Below, piece by piece: positions 18,397 to 27,520 of a stretch of DNA of 64,000 nt (positions are counted from its first letter, which is position 1; each line of letters begins with the position of its first letter). Source of the DNA: Pelistega europaea. Its GTDB lineage: Bacteria > Pseudomonadota > Gammaproteobacteria > Burkholderiales > Burkholderiaceae_B. A model generated the notes under the pieces. That model did no database searches. It was given only the letters and a program-made list of their open reading frames with translations, and had not been told where the DNA came from. The stretch is taken from assembly GCF_013133775.1 (NCBI RefSeq), contig NZ_JABGBO010000006.1, positions 1 to 64,000 of the forward strand. Reading direction: 5' to 3'. Both the position numbers and the translations under genes were made by a program.

Positions 18397-18577
18397 TTTT
18401 CAGCTAATCACCAAGACTTAACAGCTTGTGTCTTATTAGACAAAAGAGCTGACTTTGTGGCAGATGACTTGGAGTGTTGTTTAGAGACCAGTTATTAAAG
18501 TCAGTATGCTTAATATCAGTACTGATAAGGGTCTTGGGGATATAGCGGAACAGTCTACTAAGTCTTTGAAATAATTA

Positions 18578-18598
18578 TTTTTGTGCATTGCACAAAAA
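18578..18598. promoter_or_regulatory. Palindrome TTTTTGTGCA-T-TGCACAAAAA (PhaR-site candidate)
   Basis: A perfect 10-bp inverted repeat with one central base ends four bases before the phasin -35 box. Its core GTGC-ATT-GCAC fits the TGC-N3-4-GCA pattern reported for PhaR, the polyhydroxyalkanoate-responsive repressor of phasin genes. Confidence 0.55.
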
Positions 18599-18602
18599 AT
18601 GC

Positions 18603-18630
18603 TTGCATTATAGAAAAATCTCCTTATAAT
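18603..18630 (+). promoter_or_regulatory. Sigma-70 promoter of the phasin gene
   Basis: TTGCAT (18603-18608), a 16-base spacer and TATAAT (18625-18630) form a strong promoter. Start of transcription is expected near 18637. It is followed by TTGC-GGT-GCAA (18639-18649), a second TGC-N3-GCA inverted repeat at the transcription start. Confidence 0.75.
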
Positions 18631-18638
18631 GTTAATTA

Positions 18639-18649
18639 TTGCGGTGCAA
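18639..18649. promoter_or_regulatory. Second TGC-N3-GCA repeat at the phasin transcription start
   Basis: TTGC-GGT-GCAA sits directly downstream of the -10 box. Together with the palindrome at 18578-18598 it brackets the promoter, which suggests repression by looping or dual occupancy. Confidence 0.45.
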
Positions 18650-18676
18650 CATACCGTCTTTTATATGGAGATTACC

Positions 18677-19246
18677 ATGACAACAGTACCTAAACAACTA
18701 CTTGACCAACAGAAGGCTGTAGTGAATCATATGGTAGCGACTCAGAATGCCTTGTTTAATGGCTTTGAGAAATTGGTAGATTTAAATCTTAAAGTGATTA
18801 AAGCGACTTTAGGTGATGTAGCCGAGACTTCTCAACAAGCTACTGAAGCAAAAGATCCTCAAGAGGTTGCAGCATTGGTGAGTGCTTTTGCCCAACCAGC
18901 TACAGAGAAAGCAGCTGCTTATTCTAAAGATGTTTACGACATCGTTTCTGCAGTAAGCAATGAGTTATTGAAGTTATCAGAGACACAAGCAGCTGAAATT
19001 CAGAAATATTTTTCTGAGTCTATTGATCAATTAGCGAAAAACGCACCTACAGGTTCTGAATCTGTAGTGTCTTTGTTGAAATCGACTTTGGCGTCTGCTA
19101 ATAATGCATATGATTCCTTAAATAAGGCAGCTAAGCAAGCTGTAGAAGTAGCAGAGAATAATTTGGCGGCGGCTACTGCAGCAACTGTACAAGCCACCGG
19201 TCAGGCGACTAAAGCGGCTGCACAAGCGACTCGTGTACGTAAGTAA
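18677..19246 (+). CDS. Phasin family protein
   Basis: The 189-residue protein is alanine-rich and helical, with the phasin pattern: an amphipathic N-terminal region (LLDQQKAVVNHMVATQNALF, FEKLVDLNLKVIKATL), a central segment with KDPQEVAALVSAFAQPATEK, and a long C-terminal coiled region rich in A, T and Q. Phasins coat polyhydroxyalkanoate granules. An earlier in-frame start (18629) would fall inside the promoter; ATG 18677 with GGAG seven bases upstream is the clear start. An intrinsic terminator at 19298-19327 ends the single-gene unit. Flanking inverted repeats suggest control by PhaR. Confidence 0.88.
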   Translation: MTTVPKQLLDQQKAVVNHMVATQNALFNGFEKLVDLNLKVIKATLGDVAETSQQATEAKDPQEVAALVSAFAQPATEKAAAYSKDVYDIVSAVSNELLKLSETQAAEIQKYFSESIDQLAKNAPTGSESVVSLLKSTLASANNAYDSLNKAAKQAVEVAENNLAAATAATVQATGQATKAAAQATRVRK

Positions 19247-19297
19247 TATATTTTATGCGCTGATTAGCGTAACTTAAGTTTCTCTCCTAAGAAATTT

Positions 19298-19327
19298 GCC
19301 TTGGTCGTAAGACCAGGGCTTTTTTTT
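19298..19327 (+). terminator. Intrinsic terminator of the phasin gene
   Basis: GCCTTGGTC-gtaa-GACCAGGGC forms a 9-bp stem (one wobble) followed by eight T residues. Confidence 0.9.
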
Positions 19328-19474
19328 GCGTCTGCTTTTCCTATATACCCTTAAGGAGTATTTATGTTAAAGGTGGCGTTTATTTAAGGCTTTTGGGCTT
19401 CTGTTTTTTCTATACTCTTACTAATAGAGACAGAAGGAGGGAGGAGTTTTACTTGTACTGGCTCAGCATTTGTA

Positions 19475-19506
19475 CAATAGCCACGGGGGAATCACCGTGG
19501 CTATTG
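19475..19506. terminator. Perfect 12-bp hairpin downstream of rne
   Basis: CAATAGCCACGG (19475-19486) and CCGTGGCTATTG (19495-19506) pair fully with an 8-base loop. It lies 25 bases after the rne stop on the minus strand. No T-tract follows in either direction, so it may stabilise the rne 3' end or act with an accessory factor. Confidence 0.5.
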
Positions 19507-19530
19507 GTAGAGGAAAGTGGTTTAAATAAA

Positions 19531-22500
19531 CTACTTTTTGGTTTCAACAAGGATTAGCTCTTGTGTCTCAACCACTGTGGCTGGCTTACGAGGGCGGCCG
19601 AGTTTAATGAACGGGGCAGGAACCTCTTTCACTAGCTCTGCTTTCGTTTCCACCCATTGCATACCTGCACTGCTGACAACTTGTTCTAACTCTGCTTTAG
19701 AGACAATACCAGAGTCTGTAGCAATTACTTCTTGAACGGTAGATGCTTCTGCTTGCTCTGTAGCAGGGGTAGATACAACTGAGGCGATAGTCGAATCAGA
19801 AGAGACCAAGGTACTTTCTTTAGTCTCTGTTGGGGCTATATGAGCATCTTCTGTTATTGCCGCCTCGGTTGCTTCTGCAGTCGCTGCTTCTGTAGCGGTT
19901 GTTGTCGCCTCGGTTGCTTCTGCAGCCACCGCTTCTGTAGCTTCTGCAGTCGCTGCTTCTGTAGCGGTTGTTACCGCTTCGGTGGCTTCTGTAGTAGCCA
20001 CTTCTGTAGCTGTTGTTACATGCTCGACGACTACAGGAGCCTCAACATCATGTGCTATCACTGGTGTAGTGTCTTCAATTTGTTCAGATACTGTATGTGG
20101 TGTAGCAAGCGATTCGTCTGCTACCGCAGTTGTTTCAGCAAGACGAGCAGCTGCCGCTTGTTGCTCTAGTAGCACCTCATTGGGGATGAATGCTAAATTT
20201 TCAGAAGAAGAACTGCCTTCTTCATTTGAGCGACGACCACGACGATTGCGACGACGACGGCGACGTCCATCGTTGCTATCTTCGTTGGGCTCTGCTGCCT
20301 CAGCAGGATTATCTAAGTGAGCGAATTGTTCTGCCTTATTTGCAATAGATTGAGCCTCTTTTTCTACAAAGTCAGTCACTTGGTCTGGTTTCTGATAGGT
20401 GGCTTCTTGTACTGTCTCTGCTTTTGCTACAGCATGCTCTTGAACTTCTGATACTGCTGTTTGTAAAGATGCTTGTACTTCTTGTGTTTGTTCAGCCACC
20501 TTTTCGCGTACTTTATGTACCTTTTCTGTCGCATGCTCGCGTACTTTGTGGGCTTTTTCTACCACTTGTTCACGTGCTTTTTCGACTTTTTCAGCTACTT
20601 GTTCACGTACCTTATCCGCTTTTTGGCGTTTAGGGATATTGGGGGTAATATCGTTGTCTGAACGTTCAGCATCTTCATTGCGAGAACGACGTTTGCGAGA
20701 AGAGCGATTTTCTGTGACCTCTTTAGCTGCTTCTTTAGCCGCTTTTACCTCTTCCGCACGTTTTGTCTTGCGAGAAGATGTTTTATCTTCTTCTGTACGC
20801 TCAGTGCGACGACGGTTGCGTGATTTATCATTACGTTTTTTAGAGGTTTTTTTATCGTCTTCTGGTGTGGTTTCAGGTGCTGGTTCGTAAGGTTTGCGCA
20901 TAAACCAAGATTTCAAGCGTTGGAAAAGACTCATGCTAGGAGCTTCTTCTTTCTCTACCTTGGGTGCTGGTGTAGGTGCAGGGGTCTCACGATGGATACC
21001 TTTCACAATCGCTTCTGGTCGTTGTTTTTCCTCATCTTTTTCTTTCTTGTCTTGCCATGAGAGTGTAGTGTTCTCTGGCTCTTCAATCATCTCTAAACTG
21101 GATTTCTGCTCATCCATACGAGGGTCATCATAGCGTACACGCTCAATATTATGGTGAGGAGTTTCGAGATTCTTGTTAGGAATGAGGTAAACACGTACTT
21201 TCATACGCGATTCCATCTTCACGATGTCGGTACGTTTCTCATTTAATAAGTAAGTGGCTACTTCTACTGGCACTTGTGCGTAGAGTGCAGCAGTATTTTC
21301 TTTCATAGCTTCTTCTTGGAGTAACCGAAGAATATTTAATGCACTAGATTCAACATCACGAATAACCCCTGTACCATTACAACGAGGGCAGGTGACATGC
21401 GAGCCTTCGTTTAATGAAGGACGTAGACGTTGACGAGAAAGCTCCATCAAGCCAAAACGAGAAATCTTACCCATCTGTACGCGAGCACGGTCAACATGGA
21501 GTGCATCGCGCAGTTTTTGCTCAACAGCGCGTTGGTTCTTGCTATCTTCCATATCAATGAAATCGATAACAATAAGGCCACCCAAGTCACGTAGGCGAAG
21601 CTGGCGAGCCACTTCTTCTGCTGCCTCAAGGTTGGTGCGCATAGCGGTTTCTTCAATGTCAGTACCTCGAGTAGAGCGTGCAGAGTTTACATCGACAGCC
21701 ACTAGTGCTTCAGTATGGTCAATTACAATAGAGCCACCTGAAGGAAGTTGCACTGTACGTGAGTAAGCTGTTTCAATTTGATGCTCAATCTGGAAACGAG
21801 AGAAGAGAGGAACGTCGTTGCGATAGCGTTTGACCTTGTTTACATTCTCTGGCATTACGTCTTGCATAAAGGCAAGTGCCTGAGCGTGAATAGCATCGGT
21901 ATCAATAAGAATCTCAGCAATATCGGGTGAGAAATAATCACGAATTGCACGGATAACAAGGCTAGATTCTTGGTAAATAAGGACAGGTGCTGGATATTGC
22001 TTGGCAGCGTTAAAAATTGCATTCCATAATTGGAGTAGATACTTAAGATCCCACTCTAGTTCGGGGGCTGTACGACCGATACCTGCAGTACGAGCAATCA
22101 TACTCATACCCTCAGGGAGGTCAAGTTGAGCCATGGTTTCTCGAAGCTCTTGACGCTCCTCACCATCAATACGACGGGATACGCCACCGCCACGAGGGTT
22201 GTTAGGCATAAGCACGAGGTAACGACCAGCTAGTGAAACAAACGTTGTTAGCGCAGCACCTTTGTTACCACGCTCTTCTTTTTCAACTTGAACAATGAGT
22301 TCTTGGCCCTCAACAAGAGCATCTTGGATGCGAGCTGTACGAACATCAACTCCTTCTTTGAAATAACCACGAGCAACTTCTTTAAAGGGAAGAAAGCCAT
22401 GACGGTCATGACCGTAGTTCACAAAGCAGGCTTCTAGGCTAGGCTCAATGCGAGTGATAACACCTTTATAGATGTTCCCTTTGCGTTGTTCACGTCCAGC

Positions 22501-22593
22501 AGATTCAATATCAATGTCGAGGAGCTTTTGTCCATCAACAATAGCAACGCGTAGTTCTTCTTGGTGCGTTGCATTAAATAGCATGCGTTTCAT
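19531..22593 (-). CDS. rne: Ribonuclease E
   Basis: Essential endonuclease for mRNA decay and rRNA/tRNA processing and scaffold of the degradosome. The catalytic half (about 1-510) contains the S1 domain ([20 protein letters not shown]), the 5'-sensor region, the active-site aspartates in [15 protein letters not shown] and [10 protein letters not shown], and the zinc-link CPRCNGTG. The C-terminal half is long, charged and low-complexity: basic arginine-rich blocks ([22 protein letters not shown]) for RNA binding, a coiled EKV/REH repeat, and an alanine/threonine/glutamate repeat with 69-bp DNA periodicity (about 19871-19972). The C-terminus ends in [14 protein letters not shown] roughly 500-base leader precedes it (promoter at 23109-23114). 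Confidence 0.97.
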   Translation of the reverse strand: MKRMLFNATHQEELRVAIVDGQKLLDIDIESAGREQRKGNIYKGVITRIEPSLEACFVNYGHDRHGFLPFKEVARGYFKEGVDVRTARIQDALVEGQELIVQVEKEERGNKGAALTTFVSLAGRYLVLMPNNPRGGGVSRRIDGEERQELRETMAQLDLPEGMSMIARTAGIGRTAPELEWDLKYLLQLWNAIFNAAKQYPAPVLIYQESSLVIRAIRDYFSPDIAEILIDTDAIHAQALAFMQDVMPENVNKVKRYRNDVPLFSRFQIEHQIETAYSRTVQLPSGGSIVIDHTEALVAVDVNSARSTRGTDIEETAMRTNLEAAEEVARQLRLRDLGGLIVIDFIDMEDSKNQRAVEQKLRDALHVDRARVQMGKISRFGLMELSRQRLRPSLNEGSHVTCPRCNGTGVIRDVESSALNILRLLQEEAMKENTAALYAQVPVEVATYLLNEKRTDIVKMESRMKVRVYLIPNKNLETPHHNIERVRYDDPRMDEQKSSLEMIEEPENTTLSWQDKKEKDEEKQRPEAIVKGIHRETPAPTPAPKVEKEEAPSMSLFQRLKSWFMRKPYEPAPETTPEDDKKTSKKRNDKSRNRRRTERTEEDKTSSRKTKRAEEVKAAKEAAKEVTENRSSRKRRSRNEDAERSDNDITPNIPKRQKADKVREQVAEKVEKAREQVVEKAHKVREHATEKVHKVREKVAEQTQEVQASLQTAVSEVQEHAVAKAETVQEATYQKPDQVTDFVEKEAQSIANKAEQFAHLDNPAEAAEPNEDSNDGRRRRRRNRRGRRSNEEGSSSSENLAFIPNEVLLEQQAAAARLAETTAVADESLATPHTVSEQIEDTTPVIAHDVEAPVVVEHVTTATEVATTEATEAVTTATEAATAEATEAVAAEATEATTTATEAATAEATEAAITEDAHIAPTETKESTLVSSDSTIASVVSTPATEQAEASTVQEVIATDSGIVSKAELEQVVSSAGMQWVETKAELVKEVPAPFIKLGRPRKPATVVETQELILVETKK
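19871..19972. repeat. 69-bp direct repeat within the rne C-terminal coding region
   Basis: The word GCTTCTGCAGTCGCTGCTTC and the bases after it recur with a 69-bp offset (start points 19871 and 19940), encoding the [11 protein letters not shown]-type repeats. Being in frame (23 codons), copy-number change would lengthen or shorten the tail without a frameshift. Confidence 0.7.
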
Positions 22594-23102
22594 AATATAG
22601 GTTCTCTGTAAAAATCTAGTGCATTCACCATAAATACACTAACCCTAGGGGTCGTAGGCGAACCTCAAAACGTCATGCCAAAATGCACTCTAACCCATCA
22701 CAAACAGGTGAGTGTCTTTATTCTACTAACTACCTGCTACCTAAAACACATAGCAGGGAAAACCATCGCACAATCTGGTGCAAGGTCAGAATCACTAATC
22801 AGTCTAGACCCTGTTGGCAACAGGCACAACGGGTATCTACACTTGAAATATTATGCACAAACGTGGTTCTCACAAGCGGATATATGTTATTTATGTGGGT
22901 AGGTGATTAAAGTAGACTACCGCATTTACAACATAAATAGACATGCGCTTGTAACCAACAAACGCCCAACAGTGACACCAACGCTTATCCGATATAAAAC
23001 GATAGCGTGCCAATTTATAGCGATTTATTCAATGAAACGGAGCAATGCTCTACGTCTTATCTGTGCTGTGTATTGGCCCGTGGGTTAAGCTGTTTTTTCG
23101 GG
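22594..23102 (-). promoter_or_regulatory. Long 5' leader of rne
   Basis: About 500 bases lie between the predicted start of transcription and the rne start codon. The stretch holds small hairpins such as CCTGTT-ggc-AACAGG (22811-22825) and CCTGCTA ... TAGCAGG (about 22733-22757). In E. coli a long structured rne leader lets RNase E degrade its own mRNA; a similar feedback role is plausible here but the hairpins are not recognisably the enteric ones. Confidence 0.45.
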
Positions 23103-23108
23103 TGAACC

Positions 23109-23114
23109 ATTATA
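23109..23114 (-). promoter_or_regulatory. Extended -10 promoter of rne
   Basis: On the minus strand the sequence reads ATGGTATAAT, an extended -10 element (TG-N-TATAAT). A convincing -35 box is not visible, as expected for extended -10 promoters. Confidence 0.5.
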
Positions 23115-23370
23115 CCATAAGATAACCATAATATTTCAGGTTTAAAAATGTTTTTTTGGTGAGCAGGAATGAAAGGTGATGAAAATTTCTGTTGGTGCCA
23201 TAGATGACTGAAAATAGCCTGCTTTTAATAGAAATTAATTGATTTTAAATGATTTTATAAGGTTGTTGGGTAGGGGGTGATTGAAAGGAAGATGAGACCT
23301 TATTTGAAAATGCTGTGGTATATGATAGGGTTTTGGTAAAATAGCGTTTTATTTTTTTGGAAAACGACAC

Positions 23371-24327
23371 GTGACAGCATCTCATCATTCTTCTGCGAGT
23401 GCGTTATTACAAGTGCGATTGGTGCGTGTAGACGCTGGGGCAGATGGACAACGCATTGATAATTTCCTATTACGACATTGTAAAGGAGTGCCCAAGAGCC
23501 ATCTTTATAAGGCGATTCGTTCAGGGCAGGTGCGTGTGAATAAGGGGCGTATTTCTTCAGAGTATCGTCTGCAAGAGGGGGATGAGGTGCGTATTCCACC
23601 GTTACGTATGCCCGACCCTCAGGCAAAGCCTGTTGCTCCTAAAGCAGAGTTTCCAATTATTTATGAAGATGATGCCATTCTTGTTGTGAATAAACCCTCG
23701 GGGGTAGCAGTGCATGGTGGGAGTGGTGTGTCTTTTGGGGTGATTGAGCAGCTTCGTTCAGCTCGTCCTGAAGCAAAGTTCTTGGAGTTAGCACATCGTC
23801 TGGATAAAGAAACGTCGGGGTTGTTGATTATTGCCAAAAAACGTAGTGCTCTCGTAGTGCTACACGATATGATGCGTCAGTCTGAGGGGCATAAATATTA
23901 TTTAGCCCTTGTGGTTGGTGAATGGCAGGCCAAGCGTCAAGAGATTAAATTGCCTTTATATAAATACCTAACACCTGATGGGGAACGCAGGGTGCGTGTG
24001 GATAAAGGACAAGGCAAATATGCTCATACTATTGTCACTAAAGTGCAAGCATACCGGGGTTATACTTTATTAGGGGCCCAGCTGAAAACGGGGCGTACTC
24101 ATCAGATTCGTGTGCATCTTGCAGCCAGTGGTTTCCCTATTGTGGGAGATGAGAAGTACGGTCGAGATGAGGTGCGAGAGTCATTTGCTAAGCAGGGGTT
24201 CAAACGTATGTTTTTGCATGCTCATCGATTGACTTTTAACCACCCTTTGACTGGTGAAAAATTGGTATTAGAGGCTCCTCTCCCTGAGGAGTGTCAGCGA
24301 TTATTGCAGGGGCTGTCAGCTGTGTAG
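23371..24327 (+). CDS. rluC: 23S rRNA pseudouridine synthase RluC
   Basis: Converts specific uridines of 23S rRNA to pseudouridine. The 318-residue protein has an N-terminal S4 domain (RIDNFLLRHCKGVPKSHLYK ... RVNKGR) and a catalytic domain with the RluA-family signature AHRLDKETSGLLIIAKK carrying the catalytic aspartate, plus LKTGRTHQIRVHLA. A GTG start with GGA nine bases upstream gives the expected N-terminus. An extended -10 (TTGGTAAAAT, ending 23342) lies close to the start. Genome position next to rne, divergent, is the same as in many proteobacteria, which supports RluC over RluD. Confidence 0.94.
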   Translation: MTASHHSSASALLQVRLVRVDAGADGQRIDNFLLRHCKGVPKSHLYKAIRSGQVRVNKGRISSEYRLQEGDEVRIPPLRMPDPQAKPVAPKAEFPIIYEDDAILVVNKPSGVAVHGGSGVSFGVIEQLRSARPEAKFLELAHRLDKETSGLLIIAKKRSALVVLHDMMRQSEGHKYYLALVVGEWQAKRQEIKLPLYKYLTPDGERRVRVDKGQGKYAHTIVTKVQAYRGYTLLGAQLKTGRTHQIRVHLAASGFPIVGDEKYGRDEVRESFAKQGFKRMFLHAHRLTFNHPLTGEKLVLEAPLPEECQRLLQGLSAV

Positions 24328-24440
24328 TTTGGCATAATTTGCTGATTGGTATTTTATCGTTGCAGGTTACATTAATCGGGATGAATTGAGAAAAGGCTCG
24401 TCAGGGAAATGGGTTGTACTATTAAAAAGGATTATAAGTA

Positions 24441-25091
24441 ATGAAATTTTCTTTAGTCGTCTTTGACTGGGATGGTACATTGATGGATTCTACCTATTCC
24501 ATCGTGTTAGCTATTCAAAATGCTTGTCGTGATTTGGGGTTGAAAATCCCTACCGAACAGCAGGCAAGCTGGGTGATTGGATTATCGTTGGTGGAGGCTT
24601 TGAAAAAAGCTATTCCGGACTTGCCAGATAATCGGGTCGATGAGTTTATTGAACGCTATAAGATTCATTTTTGGACGCGAGATCCTGATGTTCGACTATT
24701 TCCAGGAAACAAGGAAATATTAGATGATTTGCGTGAGCGTGAGGTGCTTATGGCTGTGGCGACGGGCAAGAGTCGTGTGGGTTTAGATAGGGCGTTGAAG
24801 AATCATCAGTTGGAAAGCTATTTTGCTGCAACACGTACGGCAGACCAAACAGCGGGGAAGCCCAATCCCTTGATGTTGAATGAAATTATGGAAGAGCTGA
24901 TGGTTCCTGCTTCTGAAGTGGTGATGGTGGGGGATACAATACATGATATTCAGTTGGCACATAATGCAGGAGTGCAGAGTATTGCGGTATGCTATGGTGC
25001 CCATGATAAACATGAGTTAGTGGCAGCTAAACCAAGTTTTCTAGTGGAAAGTGTGGATGAATTACATCGTTTATTGTCGATTTATTGTTAA
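24441..25091 (+). CDS. HAD-IA family hydrolase (phosphoglycolate phosphatase-like)
   Basis: The 216-residue protein has HAD motif I VVFDWDGTLMDS (D9 nucleophile, D11 acid), a helical cap, motif II VATGKSR, the lysine in AGKPNPLML and motif IV MVGDTIHDIQLAHNAG. The order and cap type place it in subfamily IA with phosphoglycolate phosphatases and pyrophosphatases. The exact substrate is unknown. AAGGA precedes the start by nine bases. It follows rluC by 113 bases, and the same rluC-HAD neighbour pair is common in betaproteobacteria, so co-transcription is likely. Confidence 0.88.
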   Translation: MKFSLVVFDWDGTLMDSTYSIVLAIQNACRDLGLKIPTEQQASWVIGLSLVEALKKAIPDLPDNRVDEFIERYKIHFWTRDPDVRLFPGNKEILDDLREREVLMAVATGKSRVGLDRALKNHQLESYFAATRTADQTAGKPNPLMLNEIMEELMVPASEVVMVGDTIHDIQLAHNAGVQSIAVCYGAHDKHELVAAKPSFLVESVDELHRLLSIYC

Positions 25092-25151
25092 GTGTTAAAG
25101 GATTGGGGTTAGTCTGTTATAGGTGATCTTTAAAGAGATAGGGCTTTATCC

Positions 25152-26009
25152 ATGAGGGGCGTAATAAAGGCTTTGCTATGTAGCGGTAGATTATTGAATG
25201 TGATGCTGCTGGGATTAGTGCTGCTACTATCGGCCTGTTCAGCCTCAGTTGTCAATAAATACTATACCGCTAAAGGTCAGAATAGTCGTGTACGCTACAT
25301 TATTTTGCATTATACACGAGCTAATTTACAGCAAGCGTTGCAAACTTTAACCCAAGGACAGGTGTCTGCACATTATTTAATCACAGATGAAAAACCAGCT
25401 CGTGTATTCCAATTAGTTGATGAAAACAGGCGTGCTTGGCATGCTGGTTATAGCCAGTGGCATGATGATGTGGATTTAAACAGTACATCTATTGGTATTG
25501 AGATTGTGAATCAGGGACCTCTTTGTGATGAATTGCTGTCGTCTTTATGTAGTGAAAAGACCGCAGCGCACTGGCAACCTTTTTCTGAATCACAAACTCA
25601 GCGTTTGATTGCTTTACTGAAAGATATTCAACAACGACATCATATTTCCCCTCAGCATATACTAGGGCATAGTGATGTGGCGCCTAGTCGTAAGATTGAT
25701 CCTGGGCCTGCGTTTCCATGGCGACGTTTGGCTCAAGAGGGGGTGGCCGTTTGGTATGATGATGTTTTTATGCAGCAACAGCAACGTATTTTTATACAGC
25801 AAGGTCTGCCCAGTGTGTTATCCATACAACGTTATCTAAAGTCGCTAGGGTATGCTATTGATGTCACTGGGCAATGGGATGTTCAAAGTCAAGAAGTGAT
25901 GAGAGCTTTTCAGATGCATTATCGTCCTTCTCGTTATGATGGACTGCCTGATGCAGAAACTGTAGCAATATTGTCTGCATTGGTTAATCAATCGTTGACA
26001 TCTCGATAA
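25152..26009 (+). CDS. N-acetylmuramoyl-L-alanine amidase, AmiD-type lipoprotein
   Basis: The 285-residue protein starts with a lipoprotein signal peptide ending LLSAC (Cys29). The amidase_2 domain has the zinc ligands in VRYIILHYT and HILGHSDVAPSRKIDPGPAF, with AHYLITDEKPARVFQLV, RAWHAGYSQW and NSTSIGIEIVNQG between them. A C-terminal peptidoglycan-binding domain (SIQRYLKSLGYAIDVTGQWD ... VMRAFQMHYRPS) follows. AmiD-like enzymes cleave the amide bond between muramic acid and the stem peptide from the outer membrane, including anhydro-muropeptides during recycling. 60 bases after the HAD gene. The start codon has a weak ribosome site. Confidence 0.9.
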   Translation: MRGVIKALLCSGRLLNVMLLGLVLLLSACSASVVNKYYTAKGQNSRVRYIILHYTRANLQQALQTLTQGQVSAHYLITDEKPARVFQLVDENRRAWHAGYSQWHDDVDLNSTSIGIEIVNQGPLCDELLSSLCSEKTAAHWQPFSESQTQRLIALLKDIQQRHHISPQHILGHSDVAPSRKIDPGPAFPWRRLAQEGVAVWYDDVFMQQQQRIFIQQGLPSVLSIQRYLKSLGYAIDVTGQWDVQSQEVMRAFQMHYRPSRYDGLPDAETVAILSALVNQSLTSR

Positions 26010-26038
26010 GCTGTTGTTGCCATGCTACCTCAAAGAGG

Positions 26039-26749
26039 TTAAGCAAGGAAAAGAAATAGCGTGGCTTGCTTATCTAAATCTGGTGCGGGGAGCTTTTTCC
26101 AGTCAGCAATGGTATGCGTCTTAATCCATTCTTTATCTGTTGTGATGGCACGGGCTACACAAAGACGTGTGCTAGGTCTTAACTTCTCTAATAGAGTTTG
26201 AAACATTGCTGTATTGCGATAAGGGGTTTCAATAAAGAGCTGTGTTTGCTTTAGTTTAGCGGAAATGGTTTCCCAGGTTTGTAACTGTTTTGCACGATCG
26301 TCTGCCTGTACTGGTGCATAACCGTGAAATGCAAAACGTTGTCCGTCTAGCCCGCTAGCCATCAATCCCAGTAAGATAGAGGAGGGGCCAACCCAAGGGA
26401 TGACGGGAATGTCCATCTTGTGTGCTTCATTTACCACCAAGGCACCAGGGTCAGCCACAGCAGGACAGCCGGCTTCAGAAACTAATCCAATATTGCCTGC
26501 AGATCCTGGTGATTTTAACCATTGGCGCATTTCGGCAGAAGAGGTTTTGGGTGTTAGGGTGTAAATAGTAATTTCTTGGATGGGTTTTACTGTGCCAATC
26601 AGTTTGAGAAAAGCACGTGCTGTCTTGGCATTTTCGGCAATATACACATCTATTTGGCTGGCAATTTGCTGGGCATCAGTAGGTAACCAGCGTGAAACAG
26701 GGGAATCGCCTAGGCTCACAGGGATAAGGTGTAATTGCGTCATCATCAA
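26039..26749 (-). CDS. SAM-dependent methyltransferase, tetrapyrrole methylase/RsmI-like family
   Basis: The 236-residue protein has the tetrapyrrole-methylase fold: strand-one motif LHLIPVSLGD, the segment YIAENAKTARAFLKLIG, the SAM-binding region GLVSEAGCPAVADPGALVV, PWVGPSSILLGLMASGLDGQ and the end region RLCVARAITTDKEW. It is shorter than RsmI (about 285 residues) and belongs to the short form found beside maf in betaproteobacteria. Methylation substrate is not known; 16S rRNA C1402 methylation is one possibility. Three consecutive ATG codons (26749, 26746, 26743) make the exact start uncertain. 57 bases downstream of maf on the same strand. Confidence 0.85.
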   Translation of the reverse strand: MMMTQLHLIPVSLGDSPVSRWLPTDAQQIASQIDVYIAENAKTARAFLKLIGTVKPIQEITIYTLTPKTSSAEMRQWLKSPGSAGNIGLVSEAGCPAVADPGALVVNEAHKMDIPVIPWVGPSSILLGLMASGLDGQRFAFHGYAPVQADDRAKQLQTWETISAKLKQTQLFIETPYRNTAMFQTLLEKLRPSTRLCVARAITTDKEWIKTHTIADWKKLPAPDLDKQATLFLFLA

Positions 26750-26806
26750 TCCTATCTAGAAGAATAAAATGTGGTTGTATTTAGTTGGTTGATACTGGTG
26801 TTGAGG

Positions 26807-27403
26807 CTAAATGGCATTTAACGTTACATTAAGTCCAAACTCACGTAGCATCTTGGCTAGAGTAATTAGGGGTAAACCGATAATTGCTGTAGGGTCATCA
26901 CTACTCATGCGATCCATTAGACTAATGCCTAGACCCTCTGCTTTAGCGCTGCCAGCTGTGTCAAATGGCTCTTCAATAGTGAGGTAATGATCGATTTCCT
27001 CATGGCTTAATTGTCGAAAATAGCAATGTGTGATGATATTGGTATTGAGCAATTTATTGCCATCGGTGACGGCTAATGCCGAGTGAAATTGGACATGTTG
27101 ACCGCTGAGTTGAGAGAGTTGTTGTTGCGCTTTTACAAAACTTCCAGGTTTGCCAATAGGGGTCTCTCCAAGAGTGGCAACTTGGTCTGAACCAATCACA
27201 ATCGCTCCTGGAAATAATTGACTTACTGCCTGTGCTTTTTGAATGGATAGGCGGATAGCAAGGTCTACAGGGCTTTCTCCAGGGAGGGGTGTCTCATCAA
27301 TATTAGGAGAGTGAGTGGCAAAAGGGACTCGAAAACGCTCCAGCATCATTTTTCTATACTTGGAAGATGAAGCTAAAATTAATTGTGTTGATGAATTTTT
27401 CAC
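26807..27403 (-). CDS. Maf-type nucleoside triphosphate pyrophosphatase
   Basis: The 198-residue protein begins with the Maf signature ILASSSKYRKMMLERF and has NIDETPLPGESPVDLAIRLS, VIGSDQVATLGETPIGKPG, and YLTIEEPFDTAGSAKAEGLG with PTAIIGLPLI near the end. Maf proteins hydrolyse modified or non-canonical nucleotides; the subgroup resembling YceF acts on 7-methyl-GTP. It is divergent from yceD, and the maf/yceD-rpmF-plsX order matches other proteobacteria. Confidence 0.93.
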   Translation of the reverse strand: MKNSSTQLILASSSKYRKMMLERFRVPFATHSPNIDETPLPGESPVDLAIRLSIQKAQAVSQLFPGAIVIGSDQVATLGETPIGKPGSFVKAQQQLSQLSGQHVQFHSALAVTDGNKLLNTNIITHCYFRQLSHEEIDHYLTIEEPFDTAGSAKAEGLGISLMDRMSSDDPTAIIGLPLITLAKMLREFGLNVTLNAI

Positions 27404-27520
27404 GGCTTTTATTTGACCAAATTTAAATAACAGGTTATTATTTCATGTTTTACGGAATTTGTGAAATTATTTAATCACAGATTTATCAATAGGTAATCAA
27501 TCATTTTTGGGTGAGTGAGA

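Noticed and set aside
17054-18430. Exact 12-mer TAACAGCTTGTG at 17054 and 18419 flanking the thioredoxin-like and CinA-like genes
   Set aside because: Too short and isolated to support a mobile element or attachment sites.
19840-20890. Several plus-strand open frames rich in cysteine or serine
   Set aside because: Antisense to the repetitive rne C-terminal coding region; no ribosome sites and skewed composition.
22675-23088. Short plus-strand open frames in the rne leader
   Set aside because: No ribosome sites or family likeness; they overlap the predicted rne leader on the other strand.
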